Assembly (NCBI GenBank): GCA_002205965.3
Contig: NADL03000105.1
Coordinates: 226,342 to 290,341, forward strand
Source of the DNA: Kappaphycus alvarezii
Taxonomy: Eukaryota; Rhodophyta; Florideophyceae; Gigartinales; Solieriaceae
Length of the DNA: 64,000 nucleotides
Direction: 5' to 3'
The position numbers and the translations under genes were made by a program. This document shows, piece by piece, positions 33,190 to 44,899 of this stretch (position 1 is its first letter; each line of letters opens with the position of its first letter). Below the pieces are notes generated by a model. It saw only the letters and a program-made list of their open reading frames with translations, was not told where the DNA came from and ran no database searches.

Positions 33190-35477
33190 CTGTGGGCCGA
33201 AGCTGTCGCAGCTCATCAAGCTCGGCTTGAATGGTGGGAACGAAACACGCTGTATGCCCCAACGGTCCCCGGCGACAACAGGCGCTCCCGTCGTGCAGAG
33301 GCCCTTTGCGCTGATGCGCGATATGGTAAGGCCATGCGCGCCCTCCACAATGGCCCGTTCGCCGACGTCAACTACTCGGCGACGAATCAGCGGCTCAGGG
33401 ATCTGCACCCGTCCCCGCCGCGCCCTGTCTCGCCGCTCCCGGAAGGACGACTCCCGCCGCCCCCGTGCATCACTGAGGCCGCTGTGGAACACGCGGTCCG
33501 CGGCGTCGCGCGGGACACCACCGCCGGACCCGCACGAACGCCGTCCCGCTGGTTCCACCTCTTGGTTAAGACTCGCGTCAGTCCTGAGGCCGGCGTGACC
33601 GGTTTGCGTGTCCTGACACAGCTCGTTTCCAGGCTCGCACGGGGGGAACTCCCGGACGCTGTGCTCCCCCCTCGTGGCAGCGGCGACGCTACTCCCGCTT
33701 CAGCCGACTCCTGACAAGGTCCGTCCGATCGCCATCGGGTCTGAGCTTCCCATAATAGTGACGGAGGCACTGCTCCGGGCCGCAAAAGCCGATTCACACT
33801 CGGTTCTTTCGCCGCATCAGACGTCCAATGGTGTTAAAGCCGGGCGGGACTCTATTGTCCACGACACCCGCACGACACTACGTCGCTTCTCTGCCACATC
33901 GAACGTCGCCACGGTCGTCATAGACACCAACAACGCCTTTAATTGCGTTGATCGGCAGTCTATGCTGGACCATCTACCAATGCTCGCCCCCTCGCTAGTC
34001 CGCCTCGCAAACATGATCTATGGCCGAATACAACCGCCACTGCTTGTCCCGAACCGGGATCGCACCGTCATACCAAGTGCCCAGGGCACCCAACAGGGTG
34101 ACCCGGCCAGCATGTTGTTGTTCTCGCTAACGATCCAAGCCCTCATCCGTCGGGTTGCTGAGATCCCCAACATTGCTCTATGCCAATGGTATGCCGATGA
34201 CGGCACGATCGTCGGGAACCTTGGCGCCATCCGTCAGGCGCTCCAGCTCCTTGCCCCGAGATGGTCCCACGGTTGGGTTCCAAGTCAACCAACGAAAGAC
34301 ACGCATACATTGGCCTCACGTCATGTCGCCGGATCGAGCAGCCCTCTTAGCGGAATTCCCTCTCGGAGAATGCTCGCGGGACGGCTTTCCGCTCCTAGGG
34401 GCCCCCATCGGGAACAAAACCTTCACGGAGAGTTTTCTCCGGTCTAAGATTGCTCAGTGCCGCCGTATCCTGGACCGCCTCCTGCTGGTCCAGTGTACGG
34501 CAGCACCCCCGATGCCCGCGCCCGGTTCCATCTGCACCGGATCTGTGCCTCTGCATGCCTCCTACCGCATGCATTCAAGCTCTCAGATCCGCCCTTAGCA
34601 GAGTCCGCCGCAGAAGAATTTGATGATCTACAACGGTCATCATATGAAAAGTTACACGGCATAGCTCTCACGGACCGGGTCTGGGACCAAGTGTGCCTCC
34701 CCATGCACCTCGGAGGTCAGGGCATCGAAAGCATCGCCTCGTGCCTCCACGGCGCTGCCGCCGCCAGCATCATTGATGCTGCGCCCGCACGGCAGCGAAC
34801 TTCCGCATACGCCACGTCGCGTGCTTCTGCACTTGCCCCTGGACGCTACCGCGGCGACTGGTCCTTCCCTCCTCCTCCAGGCGTCAGGCTGGGCTTTCTA
34901 TCCGCCGTTTCGCCCTCTCCATCCCCGGAATAGTCGACCTTTTCACCCTTGACCCTCCAACTCTAGCTGCTTCACCCACCAACACACTAACCCTTCTCAA
35001 ACGAAGGCAGCAAGAGGTGTGGGCAAGAGTACATTGGCACGACGACTCCTGGAAGAATGCCCCAAACCCGACCGCCCATAGCGACGCCGACATTCGACAT
35101 AGCATCCGTGGCTTAGCGTTCTGCCGCAGCCCCGCTGCGGCGTTTCTCTTCGCTCACCCCACGGCAGCTACGAAGGTGCACACTACACACTGGCAGACCA
35201 TGCTCCGCAGTCACCTCGGACTGCCAGTGTATGATGACTCCATGGCTTTCAACTGCCACCACTGTGACCACCCCTTTGGACACCCTCGGGGATCACGCCG
35301 CCGACCTCTGCTGCCCTGGTTTCGGCCGTCGTCACCGTCATAACTCGCTATGTAATGCGATTGCGACGCACGTTACCCGCGCCGCGGGTCTGGATACTCG
35401 GCTAGCGTTTCCGTTCCTCGTCCCGGGCACTGGGCTCCGGCTCGCCGATATCCTGGTACAACCACCCCCATCCCCGG
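33190..35477 (+). pseudogene. LINE-B reverse transcriptase and C-terminal region, part 1
   Basis: Order of motifs: a lead-in with KAMRALHNGPFADVN and ITEAAVEHAVRGVARDTTAG. Then RT blocks TPDKVRPIAIGSELP (about 33705), SVLSPHQTSNGVKAGRDSIV (about 33800), VVIDTNNAFNCVDRQ (catalytic D, about 33915), GTQQGDPASMLLFSL (about 34085) and WYADDG (YADD at 34190-34201). After frame changes near 34260 and 34450 come LPMHLGGQGIESIASCLHGA and HHCDHPFG...DHAADLCCP...RHRHNSLCN (a CCHH-type zinc site, about 35250-35350). The stretch ends with GTGLRLADILVQPPP at the Ty3-B junction. The R-x-A-D-I-L phrase is the start of the endonuclease-like core. Confidence 0.8.
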
Positions 35478-35856
35478 TGAAACGGAATTTCATTTGGGCC
35501 AAAGGGAGACAGGTAAATTAAACTCATATCTTTGAGTTTGATTCATGAATAATTATTGGTTGCGTCTTGGTGCCACTACTCGGCAATAACCGTCCCTTAT
35601 ATAGTGATTTTCACCCCCCTAAATGGGAGTGAAATCACACATATCAAATATGCTGACTACATAGTTCCAAAGTGCTCTAAACGACTGTATAACACTATCT
35701 AGAAGCATCCAGATGCGATACAGCAATGCATCTGGAAAAATCTATATGCAAAATAAAACTAAAATTAATATTGCCACGCTAAATATACCTTGCTTTCAAG
35801 CGTGCAGAGTCCTCCAGAACCACCTAGAACCATCCAGGTTGAACTGGATTGTTAGA
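35478..35856 (-). repeat. 3' LTR of Ty3-B
   Basis: On the plus strand it runs from TGAAACGGAATTTC to GGATTGTTAGA; the partner LTR ends GGATTGTTACA. In element orientation the start TGTAACAATCC is mutated to TCTAACAATCC. Confidence 0.85.
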
Positions 35857-35889
35857 CTATTCCCACCTCCTCTCTATTGACGTCCTCGT

Positions 35890-36669
35890 CAATGATACTC
35901 GGGTAGGATACCATGTTCAACAATGTACTTGTGCAAAACTTCTGATATGGTACCATCACGATCGAAACAGTCTCTAGTTGGCTGCCACTCAGCTTCATGA
36001 GTAGGCGCACCTTTTATTAATTTGAGGAATTAATGACCTCTTCCTCGCTTTCTACACTTCAAAATACTTCCAAAAACTTGTTCTTCTCCTTCATGCATCG
36101 GTAGAGGATCGGGTCTCTGAGGAATTTGCAGCGGAATTTTCCGAAGGCTGCTCCCTGTATGGAGTAGTGTGGATCACATGCATAACTGGTAGAATGTTAA
36201 GGTGACTAGGAAGACCCAACCTTAAAGCGTTCTTTCCAATTAACTCCTTGGCCATAAATGAACTATACCTTCTCGCAATCAGCTTCTGTGTCTCCTGAGA
36301 CTTTGAATATAAATCCGTAAAAAAAGACTTGTTCAGCCACACTTTCGATCAAAACTGATAGTTAGGATCTTGACACCGTTGAGAAGATATAGCCTTTTGT
36401 CTAGCCTTAGACACTTTATGTGACAACTTAGCGTCTTCCAGAGAATTTCTTAATCTTGTCTTAAAATCTTCCACACCTTCAATTGGTATCTCTGCTCCTG
36501 ATATCATATCAATACGTGTCTTCGGATTATGTCCCAAGTCCATTTCGAATGGCGAAATTCCACAATCTTCAGTCATAAAAGAGTTATAAGCAAACTCAGC
36601 AGCAGGTAGTAATTCATCATAATCGTTGTGATGGCACGAGCAATAAAATCGTAAGTAGTTCTCAACCAT
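35890..36669 (-). pseudogene. Ty3-B integrase C-terminus and chromodomain
   Basis: Read in reverse: the integrase tail has VENYLRFYCSCHHNDYDELL, PAAEFAYNSFMTEDCGISPF and VSKARQKAISSQRCQDP (36669-36349). Then come LNILPVMHVIHTTPY and a chromodomain-like end GAPTHEAEWQPTRDCFDRDG ... HKYIVEHGILPEYH (about 36020-35910). The last phrase matches the end of Ty3-A almost word for word. A chromodomain would target integration to marked chromatin. Confidence 0.72.
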
Positions 36670-36699
36670 TCGATTTATGATCTCAGACGCACGATATGT

Positions 36700-37569
36700 T
36701 TACGGATGACGGCTTGTGGACATCTTCAACTTCACTCCACATAGCTTCATTACGTTTCCCCAGAATTTTGAAGTAAACTTAGGGTCTCTATCTGAAAGAA
36801 TGCGATCGAATAAACCATGGAGATTGAAGATATTGTTAAAGAACGAAGTAGCCACGTCTACTGCTGTGCCATTCACATTACACGGAATAAAATTATCTCT
36901 TCTTGTAAATCTATTAACTCATGTCGTGACTGAATCTTTTCCATTCTTGGTCCGTGGAAGGTATACAATAAAGTCAGTAGCCAATGATCCCCGTCTTCTT
37001 TCAGGCATTTCCAAATATGTAGGAACTGTGATTTTCTTTTGATTTGAATCTTTCGCTTGCTGACAACGAAGACATCCTTGAACATAATTTCGAACATAAC
37101 TTGTCTTGTTTCTCCAGTGATAGTTAGCAAGTCTTGATAAAGTCTTTGTAAAGGCAAAATTTCCACTTATCTTCGAATCATGGGCTAACTGCAGTATAAC
37201 TGAAACACTCTTCCTTGGAACGCACAGTTTTCTACCATTCATCAGTCGTTTTCCTTCTTTCCGAAATATATGAATTATCTTTTGGAGCTGTAACTTCTTA
37301 ATCTGATCAGAAGGCCAGGTTCCATCTAAGGCTTTGACAATAGTTCCAAAGAACTGATCATTATCATAACTGCTAAGGGTGTCATCACGATTAAATGATA
37401 ACACTTCCACATCTTTAGATGAAGTTTTATACATATCCTTAGAGGTGAATATATGAGGAGCTCTTGATAAAGCATCACCAAGTACATGAATCTTTCCTTG
37501 CTTCAAGGTAATTCGAAATATGCCAAAATTACCAAGCGTTTCGATGGACCGTGCCTCTTTTCGACTCAA
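36700..37569 (-). pseudogene. Ty3-B RNase H end and integrase
   Basis: From 37569 down: EARSIETLGNFGIFRITLKQGKIHVLGDALSR (end of RNase H), AHDSKISGNFAFTKTLSRLANYHW ... CLRCQQAKDSN (H2C2 zinc site of integrase), then LATDFIVYLPRTKNGKDSVTT (first catalytic D). A frame change near 36910 leads to the D-containing SDRDPKFTSKFW-type segment and the TSRHP motif around 36800-36690. Confidence 0.78.
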
Positions 37570-37580
37570 CTTATGTTTGG

Positions 37581-38641
37581 CTAATAATGCTTGAGGACCT
37601 GATTATCAGTTATAATCTCAAATGATGAACCTTCCAAATAAAATCTGAACCTGTGAAGAAAAGATTCCAAACCAAGAAGCTCCCTATCATTTGCAGAACA
37701 ATCTCTCTCAATAGGAGACAAATTTTTGCAATAAAAGGCAGTAACACGATCCCTTCCATTCTCATCTAGCTGTGTTAAAGATCCTCCAACCGCATATTGT
37801 AAGGCATCAACATGATCTCTGAAACTCTTGTTCCAGTCTGGTGCAACAAGAATAGCGGCTTGGGTGATGGCATCTTTCAAATTTTGGAATGCTTCATCGC
37901 ACTTCTCATTTCATTTGCCAACACCGATATCTTTCTTTGTCAGATCCGTCAATGGGGCTGCAATTTCCGAGAACTTTGGAATAAACCTGCGGAAGATTTG
38001 AAGTAAGCGGAAGATTTGAAGTAAGCCAATAAAACTTCTAATGTCTGTAACAGTTTTCGGATTTTGCCATGTCTTGAAAATATTAACCTTTTCTGGGTTA
38101 ACACGAAGACCATCTTTTCCGACTATGAAGCCCAAGAACTCAATCTCCGTTTTCAGAAAATCACATTTCTTCGGAGATACGTAAAGCTCATGTTCCTTCA
38201 GGCGACTTGGTACTATTTCCAGATGCTTGAGATGGCTTTCTTCACCCTTGCTGAATACTAGAAGAACATCAATGTATACGACCATAAAGACATCCACACA
38301 ATCATAAAAGATACGGTTCATTAACGACTGGAAAGTAGCCGGGGCATTGAATAAACCTATCGGCATAACAAAGTATTGAAATTGTCCGTACTTCTTATTG
38401 AATGCAGTCTTTTCAACATCTTCAGGCATCACCCGTATCTGATGAAAACCAGCTTTCAAGTCCAACTGTGAGAAGACTCTTGCGTCTCATCTGATCTACG
38501 CAAGGGCGCATTGTTCCTTTTCATGATTCGATTAAGTCCTCTATAGTCGACCACACCTCTCAATTTGTCTTTCTCTTGGACGAAGAATAATGGTGATCCA
38601 TAAGGTGACTTACTCGGTCTTGTGTTCTTCTTTTGCAGCAT
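37581..38641 (-). pseudogene. Ty3-B reverse transcriptase and RNase H
   Basis: Downwards from 38641: [20 protein letters not shown] and [20 protein letters not shown], then [40 protein letters not shown], and VFMVVYIDVLLVFSKG. The catalytic motif reads YIDV instead of YxDD, so the second catalytic aspartate is lost. Next are CDFLKTEIEFLGFIVGKDGL and RNase H (QYAVGGSLTQLDENG, SPIERDCSANDRELLGLES, TDNQVLKHY). Breaks lie at about 38460 and 37890. A local duplication GGAAGATTTGAAGTAAGC at about 37990-38025 disrupts the frame. Confidence 0.82.
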
Positions 38642-38667
38642 TTATTTCACATGTTTCTTTGAAGCTT

Positions 38668-39345
38668 TCAACTCGGCCGGGAATAACTGTGGACGATTAG
38701 GTGGCTTACAACCTTTTTGACCTCAATCTCATGATCCACACTTCTTTTTGGTGGTAGTCCAGTGGGCACTTCCCCTTTGAAAACATCCTTAAAATGAGAC
38801 AACAGCTTCTCCAATTGAACACTATTTTGACCTTTGACTGCTGAGGGCTTATTCAACTTTAACTCATTTACATTAAAAAGTTGATAAAAATTGAAATCTC
38901 TCCCACGATTCGTTCTTCTAATCAGGTTCCGTAATTTCTTAACTCCAATGCTTGTTACTCTTACTTCCCTCGAATTAATTTTAGTCATAGGAATAGCATC
39001 ATCTCCAACCTTGACAATCCGTTCTTGATAATCTATATCTGGATTGTTGGCAACATGACACGGCATTCCAAGAAGCACATCATATCTACAATCTGCAATG
39101 ACCCAATTTGAAGTATACAGATGCGAACCAATCTTCAATGTTACTTCTAGGATGACTTCAGATGCTACCTCCTCTGACTTCTTGCTTGAATGATTGACAG
39201 TCACTTTGACTTTCTTAAATCGAAACCTTTCTCTTTTTCGCGCTGCGAAGTCCCATGATACTATGTTTGTATTACAACCATCGTCTTTGAGAACGGACAC
39301 GTTAACATCATTCAATTTCCCATCAAAAAAGATCAATTTCTCCAT
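38668..39345 (-). pseudogene. Ty3-B protease region
   Basis: An open stretch of 225 codons. It begins MEKLIFFDGKLNDVNVSVLK then DDGCNTNIVSWDF. The expected D-(S/T)-G catalytic triad is D-D-G here, followed by CNTN. Further along are WVIADCRYDVLLGMPCHV (second half of the fold) and FKGEVPTGLPPKRSVDHEIE, which leads into the RT. The lost upstream start and the stops on either side make it a fragment. Confidence 0.72.
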
Positions 39346-39499
39346 TTTAATACCTTCCTGATTGAACTAGTTGTTGTCATCAGGACACTTAACGATGTTA
39401 TTGGACTCAAAACTAATCTCGGAGCTCTCTTTCACACGGTATCTTTGATTTTCTCAACTTCAGAGGTACCAAAAGTGCAAATATCTTCTTACAACACTG

Positions 39500-40420
39500 G
39501 ACTATGTATAATCCGTCTTAATTGCCTAACCTCTGCAACTAGACGTTTAAATTCACTCATACTTGGTCCAACCTGAGCGTTCTTTCTTTCCAGCAGACCC
39601 CTTAATTTTCCGGGTCACTATCAATAAGTTGAGCATTATTCGAGGCATTCTTATTCTTTCGGTCATTATGTTTCCACGACCTACAGCCTACTTTATGACA
39701 TGTAAAGCAGCGGTTCTCTTTGTACAATTCTTTTTCTTCGGATCAAATCGACCATTCCTGTTTCCAACTTGACCAATTTTGTACCTTCTCTCCACGTTAC
39801 CTATCTCCATTAGAACGGGAGCTTGATTTTGAACATAACTCGACTGTTCACCAAATCTTGAGAATATGCCAGATCCACGTAAAGCGATGTCAGCATTTAG
39901 AGCAATTCGGGCAGCTTCTTTGACGTTCGTAACATTACTCTTGAGAACTTCCAGCCTAACCTGCGGCTTAAGTCCAGAAAAAAAACTTATCTAACATTTC
40001 ATCCATTGAAATTCCGGGGATACACAGAGCCATATTTCTAAACTCTGAAAGATAAGCAGCAACAGGTTTCTTCTGATCGAGCGTTCTCAGCTTGTCTCTT
40101 GCACGTCGAACATTATCAGAGGGTATGAACTCAGCTCATACCAGATTCTTGAAATTTTCAAAAGAATCAGGAATTGTATTAGTGGCAACTTTCATGAACC
40201 ACCAACTTGCAGCTGTGCCGGCAAGCAATGTTGTAGCGTACATTATCTTAGCTCCATCATCCAACGGTAGTTATGAATTTTTCATTTAAGCTATCGTTAG
40301 GTACTGCTCGAGCTGATACAACCAAGTTTCCACAACGAGCCTATCCCTAGTGCGCTTGAACTGGTCCGGCTTATTCGGCTTTAAAACCGACATTTTCAAT
40401 CAACTTATTATTAAACACTT
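39500..40420 (-). pseudogene. Ty3-B gag (broken)
   Basis: In reverse, fragments match Ty3-A gag: ADIALRGSGIFSRFGEQSSY, APVLMEIGNVERRYK, FTCHKVGCRSWKHNDRK-type sequence with a lone CCHC-like half (about 39720-39640), and, upstream, an RDKLRTLDQKKPVAAYLSEF-type segment (about 40110-40050). Many frame changes. Confidence 0.6.
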
Positions 40421-40883
40421 GAACTCTTCTTTCTTATCCAAAAATCCACTTGAAACTTGTAGGGAGCCGTCCCACGGCGACAAGTCCTCTTCCCGCAAGA
40501 GAGAGCTAACTAAAAATCTTCGTAACCCACACTCGAGAGTTACGGTGATCAATATCTGTTCGGGATATCCCCACCAGTCTTTTCTTAAAGACCTTCCGGT
40601 GTCCTTACCCTATAAGAAATGATCTCGAGTCGACCGAGAGGTACTTCTCAATCACTGCACTACCCAATTATGGTGCTCCTACCTGATCAAACCTATAGCG
40701 CGTTAATCAAAACCTTGTTCCAGTCCGTCGACCTAGCTAACAGCCAATAGTAGAGAGGTTTTTTTGAGGATGCGTTAGGCGACTCGGCGCAAAACAACCA
40801 CAGTCAAGGTAGGCGAAGATATTGAAGATACCTTCGTGTCTATCTAGTTCCCCTACAGAACTAGGATCCTTCACGCACCTGTC

Positions 40884-40934
40884 ACTCCAGCCCACAGGTC
40901 GTGACCTACCAACGACTGGCACTCCAGCCCACAG
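40884..40934 (-). repeat. Duplicated leader motif of Ty3-B
   Basis: Two copies of TGTGGGCTGGAGTG(C/A)CAG about 37 bp apart in the untranslated leader. The same pair is found in the Ty3-A leader. Confidence 0.7.
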
Positions 40935-40981
40935 TCGTGGTAAAACCTGACTACCTTCGGCCAACTGTGCGATGGTACCAG

Positions 40982-41348
40982 TGAACCGGAATATCAGTTG
41001 GGACAAAGGGAGACAGGAAAAATAAACTCATATCTTTGAGTTTGATTCATGAATAATTGTTGGTTGGGTCTTGGTGCCACTACTCGGCAATAACCGTTCC
41101 TTGTATAGTGATTTTCACCCCCCTAAATGGGCGTGAAATCACATATATCAAATATGCTGACTACATACTTCCAAAGTGCTCTAAATGACTGTAGAAACAT
41201 CCAAATGCGATACAGCAATGCATCTGGAAAAATATATACGCAAAATAAAACTAAAAATAATATTGCCACGCTAAATATACCTTGCTGTCAAGCGTGCAGG
41301 GCCCTCCAAAACCACCTAGAACTAACCAGGTTGAACTGGATTGTTACA
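40982..41348 (-). repeat. 5' LTR of Ty3-B
   Basis: 367 bp. In element orientation it starts TGTAACAATCC and ends ..CCGGTTCA. It is followed immediately by C then TGGTACCATCGCACAG, the likely primer binding site. Confidence 0.85.
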
Positions 41349-41795
41349 ACCGGAAGGCACAACGTTGCGCCCCATTGCCTGTGACAGCACTGTCGTCTCA
41401 CCATTCAAGGCCGCAGCTCGCACCAAGGCGAACCAGGTTGCCGGAGGCGCTGCTTAACTGGCGGCCCGCGACAAGGTTACAACCGTGGAACGCAACATCG
41501 CCCGACGCCTTTCCGCTCCATCGACCGGCCCATCTTCTGCGCCTTACACGCCGAACTTCACGTTTTGACCTCTGGCTTTTGATTCCCAGGGTGCTCCTTC
41601 CCATGGTGCAATTTCGTTTATTGAGTAGTTAGTTCCGCGGATCGCGTCCAAGTGTCACTCCACACCTGGTGTTATCCGCCGCTGTATCTACAAGCGACTA
41701 GGTTGCACCCTGTGGTCATCCATTGGTCAAGCTATCCTGTCCCGAGCCCCGATGCGCATCGACGACGAGGTACATCCGGTTAGATCTTAGCCATA
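41349..41795 (+). pseudogene. LINE-B C-terminal region, part 2
   Basis: Continues the LINE-B protein after Ty3-B: EGTTLRPIACDSTVVSPFKA, then LLRLTRRTSRFDLWLLIP in one frame and AFDSQGAPSHGAISFIE, KCHSTPGVIRRCIYKRLGC, LWSSIGQAILSRAPMRID in the next. The last phrases are typical of the end of this LINE type. At least one shift and one stop. Confidence 0.75.
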
Positions 41796-41869
41796 TATTC
41801 AGGACGTGTGCAGTCCCCAGTAGATACTGAATGCATTAAAATTCTTTCTTCGGCCAATAGAAAAAGCCC

Positions 41870-42990
41870 ATGGAACCTTTGGGAATTACGGTAGAGTCTC
41901 TGGCACAAGCTGTAAGCGAATTTCGACGTCAGTTGTCAGGAGATCATAACCTGATCTCCGCACAACAGGACCAGCTCAATAACGCTGATCAGAAGGTAGG
42001 AGCCCTCGAGAATGAGGTTTCTCTTGTCAGGATCAATACTGTTAGCTCTAACCGTCAAAATGAAAGCACTAACGGCCCTAACAAGAATAAACCGGGTTTA
42101 TTCAGCGGAAAAGGATCGATTGGGAGCTTTTGTGTGCAGATGAAAAATTACAGAGGAGAAGCAGATGGGAAGGCTACCATGAACATTGCACTAAGCTATC
42201 TTCCTGGAAATGCCCATGAGTGGTGGATGGTTCACTCCAAGAGTGCTGAACGACAGCAAATCGATACATGGAAGGTACTGAAGACTGCCCTTCTCTATTT
42301 ATTTCAGACGATAAACAAGGAAAATCGCTCGAGACAAGCTGGCTAGCTGGAAACCAGTTATGGACGTTTCTGCTTTCAATGAAGATGTTGAAGGAATATT
42401 ATTGTATATTCTAGGCATAGGATCAAAGTTCAGAATGATCGCCATTCACGAGGCCTGAAACCATACATTTGGAAATCCTTATGCACGTAAAAATATTCTA
42501 AGCTTCCCAATTTAATCGCGGATGCTGAAAGAATTGAATCTGCTTATAGGAGGTCAGTGCCATTAGGTAATGCCAAATTGAATTCGTCCCTGAACGGCAA
42601 TTCGACCGGTGGAAGTAGTGGTCTTGTACCCATGGAGATTGTAAAATTGGTAATGAAACAGGATTTAGAGTTCACAAATGTTATCTTACATAAATTGGAT
42701 CAAGCACAAATTGGATCAAGCACAACGGGAGAGATATATACGTGAAGACCTCTGCCTAAGATGCAGGCAGAAAGGGCACATTGCAAAAAAACTTCCCAAA
42801 AGCTCGAAGGAATTGAGTGAAGGTCCTCAATCAATTCTCGATCACAGAAATTTTTTTGATTCAACAAGATCCCAGGAAGCGTTGAGGAGAACAACGGCCC
42901 CAACTTACCAACGGAATCATAGAGGACACCTTATCGTTGAAGGAGTCATTTACAATGGACCAACAAGAATTCTCATCGACTCAGGTGATG
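41870..42990 (+). pseudogene. Gypsy-C gag
   Basis: Open from ATG 41870 to 42346: MEPLGITVESLAQAVSEF, a short coiled-coil-like stretch (QQDQLNNADQKVGALENEVS), KPGLFSGKGSIGSFCVQMKN and LSYLPGNAHEWWMVHS, the capsid core of Ty3 gag. After a stop it resumes. A zinc knuckle C-x2-C-x4-H (CLRCRQKGHIAKK, about 42757-42795) has lost its final Cys. Confidence 0.75.
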
Positions 42991-44216
42991 GGATCAATTT
43001 CCCCGGTGATTATTCTGCGATTACCATAAGATTAAACCGAGAAGAGCAGAAAACTTGCCGAAATGGCGAACAATGTTGACTAATAGTTGAGGGAAACGTC
43101 CGGATGTTTGATCGTCTAAATAAAGAACTACACAGAACCACTGTATTTCGACGGGAGTCCCCTCAAAGTATACGATGCAATCCTGGGGAATTAATAGTAT
43201 GGCGCCCATGGATCAATTTTCGACTCTGAAAGTAATGAAGTTTCTTTCAAATACAAGGATGAAAATTATTCTATCACTGCCAATGAAATGTCAAAGAATC
43301 CCTTCGTTTCTGCAAACTCAGTACTTACTGATTTGGAGAAAAAATGCAGCATTTATGCTGTACTTTTCAGACCATCAGACCAAACACCAAATATTTCAGA
43401 TTTTTATCAAAAAGATATCCAAGGTGTACTTAAATAGTATGAAGATGATTTCCCAGAAAAAATTTCCGAAGGGCCTTCTCCGAAGCGAAAGTATGATTTC
43501 AAGATCGATTTGGAAAGAGATGCCAAGCCTCAGAAAAATGGTCTCTATAGACTTTTAGAAAAACAAATAAAGGAGCTTCGTAAACAACGAGATGATCTGG
43601 CGGAAAATGAATTCATAAGACCAAGCAAAAGCCCTTGGGGTGCTCTAATACTATTTACGGCAGAAAAGGAAAGCGGTTGCGGAATTGTTTGGATTAAAGA
43701 TCACTTAATCGGCTTACTGAAAAAAACAGCTACCCGCTGCCGCGCATCGATGATATATTTGATCAAATCAAGGGAGCCAGATACTTGTCTAAATTATATC
43801 TGAGTATAGGCTATCATCAGATCAGACTAGAGGAATCGTCAATCCCGCTTACAGCGTTTCGAACCAGATACGGGCATTTTGTTTTCCTCGTACGCCGTTT
43901 GGGTTGAACAACTCACCAGCAACCTTGATGAACCTCATGAACGGCATATTCAAAGATGTCCTGGATTTATGCGTCATCTTTTACTTATATCACATTCTTA
44001 TAGTCAGTAATGCATGGATAGAACATCTAGAACATATCGATGCAGTAATAGAGATTCTCAGGAAGGAGAATCTGTTAGCTGAATTGTCAAAATGTGTATT
44101 TGGTCGTAAAGAAGTCGAGTACCTTGGACACGTAGTTTGTCGAGAAGGAATTACGGTGGATCCTAACAAGACAAAGGCAATCATAGAATGGCCCTCACCA
44201 AAGAACTAGCGACAGT
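42930..44216 (+). pseudogene. Gypsy-C protease and reverse transcriptase
   Basis: Protease: GHLIVEGVIYNGPTRILIDSGDGINF, with catalytic D-S-G at about 42976-42984. [68 protein letters not shown] and YHILIV. The catalytic YxDD is replaced by Y-L-Y-H (about 43984-43995), so the enzyme could not work even without the frameshifts near 43080, 43670, 43800 and 43900. Then come ELSKCVFGRKEVEYLGHVVC and GITVDPNKTKAIIEW. Confidence 0.78.
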
Positions 44217-44379
44217 TTCAGTCATTCATAGGACTGGTCAATTATTACAGACGGTTCATTAGAGGCTGCTCAATGGTTGCTAAACCACTCAATGAGCGGA
44301 CGAAAACTTTCCATTTCTGTAGACGGATGCTCAGGACGAATCATTCTAGACTCTAAAGAAATTTTTATGCAAGGCCCCA

Positions 44380-44770
44380 GTCCTTAGAACATTGGAATCG
44401 GAACTTCCAATATTTCATGTCACTACACACTCCTCTCAATACGCAATTGGAGCTGTATTGGAGGGGGGGTTGAAAACCCCAAAAGACTAGTTGCCTTCGC
44501 GCCTAGAACTTTAAGTGATGCTGAGCAAAATTATGCCTCTCATGAAAGAGAACTCTTGGTCATTGTAGAGTCCTTTAAATAGTGGCGAGCGTACCCACAC
44601 AGAGACTTTTTCATAGTTCATTTTGACCACTACCCATTAAGATACCTCGAGACCCAGGACAATCTGTTGCAGAGACAGGTCAGATGGCTGGAAAGATTAG
44701 CGAACTTTGATTTTAAAATTATACTTATCTCCCGGAAATGAAACATTGTTGCCGATGCCTCTCCAGACAA
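44380..44770 (+). pseudogene. Gypsy-C RNase H
   Basis: HSSQYAIGAVLEGG, then LVAFAPRTLSDAEQNYASHE and RELLVIVESFK, DFFIVHFDHYPLRYLETQDN and RQVRWLERLANFDFKI, and finally VADASPD. This is the normal Ty3 RNase H order with stops at about 44580 and 44740. The T-D-H-x-PL motif reads F-D-H-Y-PL. Confidence 0.72.
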
Positions 44771-44899
44771 CCCCAGAATGCACCATCACCTAACCATCGA
44801 AACAGAGAATTACTCCAGGAAGTTATAACAAAGACATACCCAGAATCGAACAATATATCAGTACTGTCTTTCGAGAGTTCTGAGCTAGAAGAGCTGGGG

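Larger units (their letters stand above)
35478..41348 (-). mobile_element. Ty3 chromovirus Ty3-B, complete with both LTRs
   Basis: LTRs at 35478-35856 and 40982-41348 (about 91 percent alike by eye, with one small indel). Coding is on the minus strand. Outside flanks are CCCGG on the left (35473-35477) and ACCGG on the right (41349-41353), a 5-bp target duplication with one mismatch. The LINE-B protein frame is cut at ILVQPPPSP and continues with EGTTLRPIAC right after the element, confirming the insertion. The same subfamily as Ty3-A by gag, protease and chromodomain phrases. Frames are broken by a handful of stops. Confidence 0.9.
32210..41850 (+). mobile_element. Non-LTR retrotransposon LINE-B, split by Ty3-B
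   Basis: Related to LINE-A but a different family. It has an N-terminal zinc finger (about 32530-32600), an RT (33190-34950), then the C-terminal region (35000-35477) that resumes at 41349 after the Ty3-B insertion and ends near 41790. The 5' and 3' edges come only from the possible target duplication at about 32208 and 41851 and are uncertain. Unlike the LINE-A copies, it seems close to full length. Confidence 0.65.

Noticed and set aside
32974..33797. Arg/Gly-rich ORFs antisense to LINE-B
   Set aside because: They are GC-rich shadows of the RT frame, with no recognisable domain.
40737..41006. ORF across the Ty3-B leader with tRNA-like spacing
   Set aside because: It lies over the primer binding site, LTR edge and duplicated leader motif. 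It begins at a TTG codon and has no family resemblance.
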